In this document: positions 41,546 through 49,678 of the stretch, piece by piece
Position numbering within the stretch: the first letter of the stretch is position 1
Layout: every line of letters begins with the position of its first letter
Program-made: the position numbers and the translations under genes
Source of the DNA: Saccharothrix ecbatanensis
GTDB lineage: Bacteria; Actinomycetota; Actinomycetes; Mycobacteriales; Pseudonocardiaceae
Reading direction: 5' to 3'
DNA: 64,000 bases
Assembly (NCBI RefSeq): GCF_014205015.1
Contig: NZ_JACHMO010000001.1
Coordinates: 2,170,001 to 2,234,000 of the forward strand
The notes under the pieces: model-generated
Seen by the model: the letters and a program-made list of their open reading frames with translations, nothing else
Database searches by the model: none
What the model was told of the DNA's origin: nothing

Positions 41546-44062
41546 TCAGCGGCGGCGGTCGTGCAGGATGCCGGCGCGCTCGCGGCCGTGGCGCAGTTCG
41601 GCGCGCAGGAGCCTGCCGACCGGGTCGAGCAGGCGGCGGGCGAGGTCGTCGAGGTCGGAGCGGTCCAGGCGCTGTGGTCCGGACTGGTCGGCTGCGGACT
41701 TCTTGTTCTTGTTCCCGGACTTTGTGTGTACGGAGTCGTCGTCCACGGCGTTGTTGTCCAGGGTGCGGTTTGGCGACCGTTGGACGGTGGCCGACCAGGT
41801 CACCGGGGTGGCGGGCGGTGCCTTGGCCTGCTGGACCGGCTTCGGCGCCGACACCACTACGGGTGGGTACGCCGGTTTGATCGGGTGGTGGGCGGTGGAT
41901 CCGGGTAGGTCGGCTGGTGGAGTCGGCCGGACTACGGCGCGCTGGACGGTGCGCTGGACGGTGTTCGTCGGTGTCGCGGTGGGTTGGGTGCTGGTCGTGG
42001 GTGTTGCGGTGCGCTGGACGGTGTTTGTCGGTGCCGCGGTGCGGTGGGTGCTGGCCGTCGGTGTTGCCGTGCGCTGCACGTTGCCCGCCGGTGTTGCGGC
42101 GCGCTGGATGTTCCCGGCCGGCGTCGAGGTGTGCTGAAGGTCGTTGGCCGCTGTGGCGGTGCGCTGCACGCTAGTCACCGGTGTTGTGGCGGGAGGTGTG
42201 TCGGTCGGCGGTGTCGCGGTGGGATGTACGCCTGTCGCGGTGCGCCGGTGGCCGCTGCTTGCGGGTGTCGCAGTCCGCTGGATGCTGCTCGTCGGTGTCG
42301 CGCCGCGCTGGGTGCTGGCGGTGTGCTGGACGTTGCCGGTCCGCGTGGTGGTGTGCTGTGGGCCGGTCGCCACCGTCGCGGTGTGCTGAACGCTGGTGGT
42401 CGGTGCGGTGGTGCGCTGTGATCCAGCCGTGGCGCGGGGGAGCACCGGGTCCGGATGTGCACGCGCGACCCCCTTGGCAACCGCGCGTTGGACATCGGGC
42501 CTAGTGCTCCCGTCGCCCGAGGGCCTGCGCGTTGCCGAGCCCTGGCGGGTTGGGGACGTCCACTGGAGCGGGACCGCTTTGGGCAAGTTCGCCGTGTGCG
42601 GAGGCAGGTCCGGGGTTGTGGGGGAGACCAGTGGGCGTGCCGGGAGCAGGGGCGCGGTGGCGGTGTAGCCCTGCCCGGTGTAGCCCTGCCCGGCTTGGTC
42701 CCGCCCGGTTTGGCCCTGCGCTGTCCGGCCCTGCGCTGTCTGGTCCTGCGCTGTCTGGTCCTGCCCGGTTTGGCCGTGCCCGGCGTGGTGCTGCCCGGTC
42801 TGGCTCTGTTCGGAGTGACGCTGCCCGGAGTGACGCTGCACTGTGTGGCGCTGCACACTCGGGTGGTCGAGTCGGACGACTGGAAGCCGTGCCTGCCGAG
42901 GCATCGCTTCCTGCCCAGGCACCGGTTCCTGCCTCGGTGTCCGCGCCTGCCCTGACGTCCGTGCCTGCCCCGTCGACCGTGGTGCCCCTGCGGGCCGTGT
43001 GGTGTCGGGCTGGCGGTCCGGCTCGCCCTGATGGTTGTCCTGACGGTTGTGCGGCCGGCCGGTCGTCGGCGATCCGATCGGGTCGCTCGAAGCCTCCGAC
43101 CGCTGCACGACCGCACCGGCCGGCAACTGCGCCAAGGGCTCACCGAGGATCGGCCCGCGCGGGCCAACGGTGTTCTGAGTGTTGAATTCAGGGGTCCTGA
43201 ACGTAGGACTCACGGGGTCTGAGTGTTGGACTCGCGCGGTTTGGTCGCGCTGCACTACTGCGGTGGCGGGGATCTGTGCTAGTGGCTCGCCTAAGACCGG
43301 GCCGGTTCTGGGCTTCCGCTGCACGGGTGTCTGGCTGGAGGGCGGGCTGGGTGCGGGTCGGTTGCGGCTCGGCATGGTCATGGGAGTGGGCGAGTTGTTC
43401 GGTGGCGGCGGGGATGTGGCGGTCTGGCGTTGTACGGGAGTGGGTGTCGACTGCTGTCCGACCAGTGGGGTTGGTTCGGCCGGATTCGTCGCGCGGAGGG
43501 CTGGAATCGGGCGTAGTGGGGTCACCTCCCGACGCGCCGCGATCAGCGGTGTGCCGAGTCGGCGCAGCGGTACCGGGGTGGCGACTGATCGCTGCGTGAC
43601 GGGTGGCTCCGGCGCAGCGGGGGTGGTGCTGGACCCGGTGGGTGCGGGAGAAGGAGGAAGTGCGGCAGAACTTGCAGGGGGTGAATAGTTTGCGCTGGGA
43701 GGTGTTGTGAGAGAAGGAGTTGCGGGTGAGGTGGTGGGGCGGAGGGCGACGGTGAGCTGGTCGTTTCCGGTGTACTCGCCCGGCTCGCCGGTGTGCCGCG
43801 CCACCCCGTGCATCACACCGGCCGGAGCGCCCGGCAGGACGGCGTGACCCAGCTCCCCGCCCGTCCGGTGGTCCTGCCACGCCGCCAGGCCGCCACGGAA
43901 CCGCAGCCCGTCGCCCACCGCGATCCCCGCACGCTGGATCACGCCGTCCATCGGCCGGGTCGCACGCCAACCACCATCGGAATCGGGTCGCCGCCGCGCC
44001 GGCGCGGCGGAAACAGGAACAGCGGCAGCGGGCTTGCGGCGGAACCTGTCCCAGAAGCCCAT
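41546..44062 (-). CDS. Long Pro/Thr/Gln-rich eCIS-locus protein
   Basis: An 838-residue mostly disordered protein with a folded-looking N-terminus of about 95 residues (MGFWDRFRRKP..., GDGLRFRGGLAAWQDHRTGGELGHAVLPGAPAGVMHGVARH). The rest is low complexity in distinct blocks: repeats around 'GEPLAQIPATAVVQR', a Gln/Thr/Gly block near 420-460 (QTGQDQTAQDQTAQ), then many VQRTATPT-like units. Codon repeats underlie these, so length polymorphism is expected. The end becomes basic (NKNKKSAADQSG). It lies between the Zn-ribbon/small genes and the tube-initiator gene, where tape measure or cargo-associated proteins may occur, but its composition does not resemble a helical tape measure. Function unknown. 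Confidence 0.6.
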   Translation of the reverse strand: MGFWDRFRRKPAAAVPVSAAPARRRPDSDGGWRATRPMDGVIQRAGIAVGDGLRFRGGLAAWQDHRTGGELGHAVLPGAPAGVMHGVARHTGEPGEYTGNDQLTVALRPTTSPATPSLTTPPSANYSPPASSAALPPSPAPTGSSTTPAAPEPPVTQRSVATPVPLRRLGTPLIAARREVTPLRPIPALRATNPAEPTPLVGQQSTPTPVQRQTATSPPPPNNSPTPMTMPSRNRPAPSPPSSQTPVQRKPRTGPVLGEPLAQIPATAVVQRDQTARVQHSDPVSPTFRTPEFNTQNTVGPRGPILGEPLAQLPAGAVVQRSEASSDPIGSPTTGRPHNRQDNHQGEPDRQPDTTRPAGAPRSTGQARTSGQARTPRQEPVPGQEAMPRQARLPVVRLDHPSVQRHTVQRHSGQRHSEQSQTGQHHAGHGQTGQDQTAQDQTAQGRTAQGQTGRDQAGQGYTGQGYTATAPLLPARPLVSPTTPDLPPHTANLPKAVPLQWTSPTRQGSATRRPSGDGSTRPDVQRAVAKGVARAHPDPVLPRATAGSQRTTAPTTSVQHTATVATGPQHTTTRTGNVQHTASTQRGATPTSSIQRTATPASSGHRRTATGVHPTATPPTDTPPATTPVTSVQRTATAANDLQHTSTPAGNIQRAATPAGNVQRTATPTASTHRTAAPTNTVQRTATPTTSTQPTATPTNTVQRTVQRAVVRPTPPADLPGSTAHHPIKPAYPPVVVSAPKPVQQAKAPPATPVTWSATVQRSPNRTLDNNAVDDDSVHTKSGNKNKKSAADQSGPQRLDRSDLDDLARRLLDPVGRLLRAELRHGRERAGILHDRRR

Positions 44063-44066
44063 CGGG

Positions 44067-44225
44067 TCACCCCCCTTCGTTCACCCTCGTGTTGATACGT
44101 GCGATCTCACGGACCCAACGCCTGCGCTCGTGGTGCTCAAGGTCGAGGATCTGCTCTCGTTGCCAGTGGAAGTGGTAGGCCACGTACGCGACCTCCTCGT
44201 GCAGCCGGTCGGCCGCGTACGTCAC
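44067..44225 (-). CDS. Small eCIS-locus protein (52 aa)
   Basis: A 52-residue helical, charged protein (TYAADRLHEEVAYVAYHFHWQREQILDLEHHERRRWVREI). I recognise it only as the kind of small conserved protein that accompanies actinobacterial eCIS tube genes. It starts with GTG at 44225, overlapping the stop of the preceding gene by GTGA; a longer ATG version would add Arg-rich residues encoded antisense. Four bases separate it from the 838-aa gene. It may be a chaperone or adaptor. Confidence 0.65.
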   Translation of the reverse strand: MTYAADRLHEEVAYVAYHFHWQREQILDLEHHERRRWVREIARINTRVNEGG

Positions 44226-44698
44226 GATTCCCCCAGGCGACCACCGGCCAGGTCGACCTCGAACCCACTCCCGCACGACGGGCACGTCACGCCCGCACGC
44301 GTGTGCCCCTCGCTGTTGATCCGCCGGTAGAAGTCCTGGAGGAACGCGATGTCCGTGGCGTACATCCGCTCCACCACACCCACGTTCACCTCCTCCACCG
44401 CGCCCAACTCGGTGATCACCATGCTGAGCAGCAGCACGCTGAGGTAGCCCGGGTTCTCCTTCACCCGCAGGTCGATCTGCGGTCGCAGCTCGTCCCGGGC
44501 CGTCGCCAGCCGCATTCGGCCGTGCCGGTGCACCACGCCCTCCGCGTCCACGTACCCGCGCGGCAGTTCGAAGTCGAACTCCGTGCGCAGCGCGGGCTCA
44601 CGCTCCACCATCGAAGCGACCGAGCCGGCAGAACCGGTGGTCTCGACGGGCTCCGCGAGCTCGTCCAGCGAGTCGAGGCCGATCACCCGACGCCTCAT
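44222..44698 (-). CDS. eCIS tail-assembly protein with C-terminal zinc ribbon
   Basis: A 158-residue protein. LRTEFDFELPRGYVDAEGVVHRHGRMRLATARDELRPQIDLRVKENPGYLSVLLLSMVITELGAV, read in parts, is the characteristic core of phage-tail assembly proteins at this place. The C-terminal end adds CPSCGSGFEVDL; only one Cys pair is present, so metal binding would need a partner. The start ATG shares a base with the tube gene's stop (TGATG). A role in tube assembly or capping is inferred from position. Confidence 0.75.
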   Translation of the reverse strand: MRRRVIGLDSLDELAEPVETTGSAGSVASMVEREPALRTEFDFELPRGYVDAEGVVHRHGRMRLATARDELRPQIDLRVKENPGYLSVLLLSMVITELGAVEEVNVGVVERMYATDIAFLQDFYRRINSEGHTRAGVTCPSCGSGFEVDLAGGRLGES

Positions 44699-45141
44699 CA
44701 GTCCTCCAGGGTGATGTCCTCGAAGGTGATGGTCACCTTCTCGATCGCGGCACTGGACTCGCCCGCCTTGAGCGACGGGCCCTCCCACTTGCTGACCCAC
44801 CCGTTGACCAGGTTGAGCCGGCGTTCGGTCTCGCCCTTGCTGTTCATGATCTCGATGGTGATGTTCTGGCGCGCCGTCTCGACGTCACCCTTGTTCACCG
44901 TCTCCTTCAACCACTTGGTGAACTCCTTGCTCTTGTCCATCCCCCTGGTGACCGTGATCTCGCCGCCCTTGCGGGCGCCGGGCTGCTTGCGCAGCAACGG
45001 CTTCCCCTGCGGGGTCACCTGCGAGATCTCGACCACGTCCTCCTCGATGGTCACCCCGCTGACCTCCTGGAGGGACTCGACCATGTACGCGCCGAGCTGG
45101 AGGCCGAAGATGTGGGTGGAGAGAGCGTCGCCGTCTGCCAT
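44698..45141 (-). CDS. eCIS main tube protein (gp19 fold)
   Basis: A 147-residue tail-tube protein of the T4 gp19/Afp1 type, stacked as hexamers to form the inner tube. Family pattern: FGLQLGAYMVESLQEVSGVTIEEDVVEISQVTPQGKP, GGEITVTRGMDKSKEFTKWLKETV and AIEKVTITFEDITLE. It follows the sheath gene by 33 bp and precedes the Zn-ribbon protein with a one-base overlap. Confidence 0.9.
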   Translation of the reverse strand: MADGDALSTHIFGLQLGAYMVESLQEVSGVTIEEDVVEISQVTPQGKPLLRKQPGARKGGEITVTRGMDKSKEFTKWLKETVNKGDVETARQNITIEIMNSKGETERRLNLVNGWVSKWEGPSLKAGESSAAIEKVTITFEDITLED

Positions 45142-45174
45142 GACTGATGCTGCCTTTCCGGATGGGACGTGGGG

Positions 45175-46692
45175 CTATTCGCTGACGAGGCTGGTGTTGT
45201 CGGAGAACTGGGCCAGGCGGAAGACCACGAACTCGGCGGGCTTCACCGGCGCCACGCCGATCTCGCACACGACCTGGCCGAGGTCGATGGACTCCGGCGG
45301 GTTGTTGTCCCGGTCGCACTTGACGTAGAACGCCTCGGCCGGCGTGCGGCCGAACAGCGCCCCCTGACGCCACTGCTCGGTGAGGAACGCGGTGATGTTG
45401 CGCCGGATCCCGGCCCACAGCCGGTCGTCGTTCGGCTCGAACACGACCCACTGGGTGCCCAGCAGGATCGACTCCTCCAGGAAGTTGAACAGCCGCCGCA
45501 CGTTCAGGTAACGCCACGCCGGGTCGGACGACAGCGTGCGGGCGCCCCAGATCCGGATGCCACGGCCGGGGAACGTGCGCACGCAGTTCACGCCGACCGG
45601 GTTCAGCAGGTCCTGCTCGCTCTTGCTGAGCGTGATCTCCAGGTCCACCGCGCCGCGGATGACCTCGTTGGCCGGAGCCTTGTGCACACCCCGTTCGGCG
45701 TCACTGCGCGCCCACACGCCGGCGACGTGACCGGACGGCGGCACGAGCGTGTTGCGCCCGCTGGCCGGGTCGAAGACCTTGATCCACGGGTAGTACAGCG
45801 TGGCGTAACGGGAGTCGTGGTTCGCCTCCTGCATCCGCCACTTGTGCACCCGCTGCGGCGTGAGGCCGGGCGGCGCGTCCAGCACCGCGACCCGGTCGCC
45901 CATCTGCTCGCAGTGCGAGATGACGGCCGCCTGCACGGTCTGCACGCCCTCCAGGTCGATCAGACCGCGCTGGTAGGCGCTCATCAGGTCGGGCACCGAG
46001 ACCATGGTGACCTCGTCGATGTTCTCCAGGCCGCCGAACCCGGTCCGCGCCTCGGAGTCGCCGACGTACTCCTGCGCGTCGAGCTTCACCGGCTTGGTGG
46101 CCTTCGGAGCGGGCACCGCCACCGACTGCTTGTCGGGCCGCGCCAACGCCGTCCCGGCCACCTCGGTGACCTCGATCAGCTTCGACCGCTCGGCGACCTG
46201 CGTCACCACGTAGTTCTTGATGTTCTTCCGGGTCGACACGTCGAACGTCTCGACCACCTTGTCGCCTTGGCGGACCAGCAGCTTGAAGCGGTCGTCCGGC
46301 GGGTTCTCGCCGTCGGCGTCCGCGACCTCCACGGAGATGTCCGGGCCCGCCGACGGCAGGGCGGAGATCCGCAGCCCGCCCAGCGTCACGGGCTGCGCGG
46401 CCACGGGCGTGGCGTCGGCGTCACGGTCCGAACCACCGATCCGCACCACGTACGCCGAGCCGCCGCCGTTGGCGAAGTAGCCGTAGACGGCGTGCGCGAG
46501 GTAGGTGTCCTCGGTGAAGCCGCCGAAGCTGCGCACGTACTGGTTCCAGTTGGCGACCAGGGTCGGCTCGTGGAAGGGGCCCTGTTCGGCGAAGCCGACG
46601 AAGGCCGCCACCGCGGTGCCGACTCCCTCGATCGGGCGCGCACCGGTCTGGACCTCCTCCACGTACACGCCGGGCGAGAGGTACTGCGGCAT
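45175..46692 (-). CDS. eCIS contractile sheath protein
   Basis: A 505-residue tail sheath protein. It opens MPQYLSPGVYVEEVQTGARPIEGVGTAVAAFVG, a textbook sheath N-terminus, and ends VVCEIGVAPVKPAEFVVFRLAQF, the C-terminal strand that interlocks with neighbours. The middle carries WGARTLSSDPAWRYLNVRRLFNFLEESI, also typical. Only one sheath gene is present, unlike Afp/PVC loci with three. It has its own start signals: GAGAAGGAGCGACC before the ATG and a terminator upstream that separates it from the ATPase gene. Confidence 0.93.
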   Translation of the reverse strand: MPQYLSPGVYVEEVQTGARPIEGVGTAVAAFVGFAEQGPFHEPTLVANWNQYVRSFGGFTEDTYLAHAVYGYFANGGGSAYVVRIGGSDRDADATPVAAQPVTLGGLRISALPSAGPDISVEVADADGENPPDDRFKLLVRQGDKVVETFDVSTRKNIKNYVVTQVAERSKLIEVTEVAGTALARPDKQSVAVPAPKATKPVKLDAQEYVGDSEARTGFGGLENIDEVTMVSVPDLMSAYQRGLIDLEGVQTVQAAVISHCEQMGDRVAVLDAPPGLTPQRVHKWRMQEANHDSRYATLYYPWIKVFDPASGRNTLVPPSGHVAGVWARSDAERGVHKAPANEVIRGAVDLEITLSKSEQDLLNPVGVNCVRTFPGRGIRIWGARTLSSDPAWRYLNVRRLFNFLEESILLGTQWVVFEPNDDRLWAGIRRNITAFLTEQWRQGALFGRTPAEAFYVKCDRDNNPPESIDLGQVVCEIGVAPVKPAEFVVFRLAQFSDNTSLVSE

Positions 46693-46820
46693 GGTCGCTC
46701 CTTCTCTGCTCATCCGCTCTGGCCTCACAAGCCTCTCGCCGGGACGTCCGCGGCGGCAGGACCGGCGGACCCCGGTCGAGGGCATTCCCCTTGCCCGAAC
46801 AGGCAATCGAAACCATCCGC

Positions 46821-46852
46821 GCAAACGAAAGAGCGCCCACAGCGGGGCGCCC
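46821..46852 (-). terminator. Intrinsic terminator after the AAA+ ATPase gene
   Basis: On the minus strand GGGCGCCC (46852-46845) pairs with GGGCGCTC (46838-46831) across a 6-nt loop and is followed by TTTCGTTT. It lies 12 nt past the ATPase stop, so transcription from DUF4255/AAA+ should largely end here and the sheath gene should start from a promoter in 46693-46820. Confidence 0.7.
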
Positions 46853-46864
46853 TTGCCGCAAAAC

Positions 46865-48994
46865 TCAGTGGTCCAGCCACGACCCGAACTCGCCGGGCAA
46901 CACGAGCCGTCCCAGTTTTCGGTATTCCTGGTGTACGGCGGACATAACGTCGGCCATCCGCAACGGCCGGTCGGCGGCGGCGGCGAGGTATGCGGCGGTC
47001 ACCACGCACGCCCGGATCGACCCGCCCGCCAGCTCGAACCGCTCGGCGCAGAACGCCAGGTCCAGGTCGTCCGCCCGGGGCAGCCGCGAGCCAAGGCAGC
47101 GGTCCCACAGCGCGAGCCGCTGCGTGGCGTCGGGCACCGGGAAGTCGGCGATCACGTCGATGCGCCGGGTGAACGCCTCGTCCACGTTGGACCGCAGGTT
47201 GGTGGTGAGCACCGCGATGCCGTCGAAGGACTCCATCCGCTGCAACAGGTACGCCGACTCCATGTTGGCGTGCTTGTCGTGCGAGTCCTTGACCTCCGAC
47301 CTCTTGCCGAACACGGCGTCCGCCTCGTCGAACAGCAGCACGCCGTGCACGCCGGCGGCCTCGGTGAAGATCCGCTCCAGGTTCTTCTCCGTCTCGCCGA
47401 TGTACTTGTCCACCACCGACGACAGGTCCACCACGTAGAGGTCCATCCCGACCGCACCGGCGACGACCTCGGCGGACATCGTCTTGCCCGTGCCGGACTC
47501 ACCGGCGAACAACGCCACCACCCCGCGTCCCCGACCGCCGCCGGGACGCATCCGCCACTCGCCCAGCACCCGTTCCCGGTGCCGTGCGCGCATCACCAAC
47601 TCGTCCAGCTGCCGCCGTGTCGGCTCGGGCAGCACCAGGTCGTCCCAGTCCACGGCGGGGGTGATCCGCCGCGCCAACTGCTCCAGGCCGGCCCCGTTCT
47701 GGGCCCGAACTCCGGCCCGGACGTGCGCCAGACCGACCGGCCGGTCCTCCAGCACGGCCAGCCGAGCGGCGACCGACACCGCGCGATCCACCTCGTCCGT
47801 GCCGAGCCGGTACCCGGCCAGGTCTCCCACCATGACGGGATCGGCCGCGGCACCGGTGGCGTCGGCCAGCGCGTGCGCCCACCGTTCGGCCCGCCGGTCC
47901 GCGCTCAACGCCGGGACGGGCACCGACACCACCGGGTGCGCCGTCCACTGGGGATCCCAGTGCCGCCTGCTGTGGAACAACAGCGGCACGTCACCGGCCA
48001 ACGCGGTGAGGTCGCGGATCAGCCGGACCTTGTCGGGCAGCAACGGTTCCAGGGGGCCGAACACCAGCCCCGCGCCACGCAACCGTGCCTCACGGACCGC
48101 CGCCGCCAGCGGGGGATGCGCCTGGTCGGCCACCGCCGGGACGTCCAAGACCAAGGCGTCACGACCGGCCGTGGCCAGGGCCTCCACCGCGACACGGGCC
48201 GCGTCGCCGTCGGTGTCACGCAGGTGGACCGCCCGGATGCCCGCGTGCATCGCGTCGCCTATCCGCCTGGCCAGCGGTGACTCCGGAGTTGTCGGACACG
48301 TCGAACCGCCGGCCGAGCCCGAGGGGTTCCCGGTCCGCCGGGCCAACGGCGATGCGACACCGCCGGCGGGCACCAGCCTGGCCGCGTCGCCGATCGCGGG
48401 ATCGGGCTCGTCGTCGCCGAGCAGGTGGGCGACGACCCGGTCCGGCACGCGCAACGCCCGGGACAACGTCGGCAGCTCGCTGTCCCTGACCTCCAGCAGA
48501 CCACCCCGGACCAGCGGCGCGGACGCGGCGAACCGGAACCGGCCCGCGCCGGCCGCCGGCAGCCCGCACAGCTCCATCGCCAGCCCCACGGTCGCCCGGC
48601 GGCGGGTCACGTCGTCGTTGAGGTAGCCGTAGAGCCGTTCGAACCGGGCGTCGACGTCCGGCGCCATGGCGACCAGCAGGAACTCGACGTCCACCGGTTC
48701 CAGGTCGAACCGCCGGGCCAGGGTCAGCAGCCGGGGGCCGGGCTCGGGCACCGTCGCCGCGAGCACGTCCAGCTCGGGATCGGCGTCCGCCGGCGCGAGC
48801 GGTTCCCGCCGCTCGTCGAGGACGCGTCGCACCGACTCGGCGGTCAGGTACAAGCCCCGGTGCGGGTCGTCCAACGTCGGATCGCTCGCGGCCCGCGCCG
48901 CCACCGCCTGCCGCACCCGCCACTCGACCGCGCCCAGCCTCGCCCAGAGGTAGCCCAGGTCGGGCGTCGTGGTCGGGATCGCTGTCGCCGTCAT
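46865..48994 (-). CDS. eCIS AAA+ ATPase (Afp15/Pvc15-like)
   Basis: A 709-residue AAA+ ATPase of the type required for eCIS assembly. The N-terminal 220 residues are a family-specific helical part. A winged, degenerate NTPase-like middle follows (VHLRDTDGDAARVAVEAL). The active module near 510-640 has Walker A FAGESGTGKT, Walker B GVLLFDEADAVFGKR, sensor VLTTNLRSNVDEAF and arginine-finger region RRIDVIADF. The C-terminal lid ends GSWLDH. It overlaps the DUF4255 gene by ATGA and is followed by a terminator. Confidence 0.9.
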   Translation of the reverse strand: MTATAIPTTTPDLGYLWARLGAVEWRVRQAVAARAASDPTLDDPHRGLYLTAESVRRVLDERREPLAPADADPELDVLAATVPEPGPRLLTLARRFDLEPVDVEFLLVAMAPDVDARFERLYGYLNDDVTRRRATVGLAMELCGLPAAGAGRFRFAASAPLVRGGLLEVRDSELPTLSRALRVPDRVVAHLLGDDEPDPAIGDAARLVPAGGVASPLARRTGNPSGSAGGSTCPTTPESPLARRIGDAMHAGIRAVHLRDTDGDAARVAVEALATAGRDALVLDVPAVADQAHPPLAAAVREARLRGAGLVFGPLEPLLPDKVRLIRDLTALAGDVPLLFHSRRHWDPQWTAHPVVSVPVPALSADRRAERWAHALADATGAAADPVMVGDLAGYRLGTDEVDRAVSVAARLAVLEDRPVGLAHVRAGVRAQNGAGLEQLARRITPAVDWDDLVLPEPTRRQLDELVMRARHRERVLGEWRMRPGGGRGRGVVALFAGESGTGKTMSAEVVAGAVGMDLYVVDLSSVVDKYIGETEKNLERIFTEAAGVHGVLLFDEADAVFGKRSEVKDSHDKHANMESAYLLQRMESFDGIAVLTTNLRSNVDEAFTRRIDVIADFPVPDATQRLALWDRCLGSRLPRADDLDLAFCAERFELAGGSIRACVVTAAYLAAAADRPLRMADVMSAVHQEYRKLGRLVLPGEFGSWLDH

Positions 48995-49662
48995 CGGATC
49001 GGGCCTCCACGTCGTCGCCGGTCCGCGGGCCGCTGCCGGGCCGGGGCGAAACCGACGTCACCGGGTGTGTCGTCGTAGCGCAGCCTGCGGTTTTCGTCTT
49101 CGGGCGCGCCGACGAGGACCAGGCCACCGTCGGCCGGAGCGGCGAGCGGGGTCAGGGTGCCGGCCACGGGCGCGGTCACCACCACGTTGATGGCCGGTTT
49201 GAGCCGGCCGCCGAGCGCGGACCACACGTCGGTCGCCGCACGGCCCTCCGACACCGGCCCGCCGCACTCCAGCAGCACGGTCAAGTCCAGGTCCGCCAAG
49301 GACCCGGTGAGCCACTCCGACGCCAGCCGCCCGTGTCCCGCCAGGCACGTCAACGCCTGCGACAGCAGCCGGTGCTCGTCCTGGGGCCGGTTCGTCCACG
49401 CGGTCACCAGGTACGACAGCCGGAACCACCGTGGCGGCTTGCGGTGCGCGACGAGCTCGTCCCGCTCGAACACCTCCAGGTTGCCGGTGCTGCGCCGGGA
49501 CTCGTCCTCGCGGATGTCGTACAGGAACACGTTGACCGTCGGCGCGTTGCGCCGTGCCGTCCAGTCGGTGGTGGGCGCCTCGAACGCGAGGTCACCACCA
49601 CCGCCGGGCACGCCACCGGCTTCGAGCATCCGGCGGATCCCTTCGTCCACCTCGTGGATCAC
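48991..49662 (-). CDS. eCIS DUF4255 terminator/cap protein (Afp16/Pvc16-like)
   Basis: A 223-residue DUF4255 protein. Hallmarks are IHEVDEGIRRMLEAGG, NVFLYDIREDESRR and FRLSYLVTAWTNRPQDEHRLLSQALTCL. Pvc16/Afp16 caps the distal tube and sheath and fixes particle length. The C-terminal tail is basic (ARQRPADRRRRGG). The GTG start at 49662 follows AGGAGG with 5-nt spacing, which decides it over upstream in-frame codons. It lies 16 bp after the propeller/CARDB gene and overlaps the ATPase gene. Confidence 0.88.
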   Translation of the reverse strand: MIHEVDEGIRRMLEAGGVPGGGGDLAFEAPTTDWTARRNAPTVNVFLYDIREDESRRSTGNLEVFERDELVAHRKPPRWFRLSYLVTAWTNRPQDEHRLLSQALTCLAGHGRLASEWLTGSLADLDLTVLLECGGPVSEGRAATDVWSALGGRLKPAINVVVTAPVAGTLTPLAAPADGGLVLVGAPEDENRRLRYDDTPGDVGFAPARQRPADRRRRGGPIR

Positions 49663-49678
49663 TGCGACCTCCTGGGAG

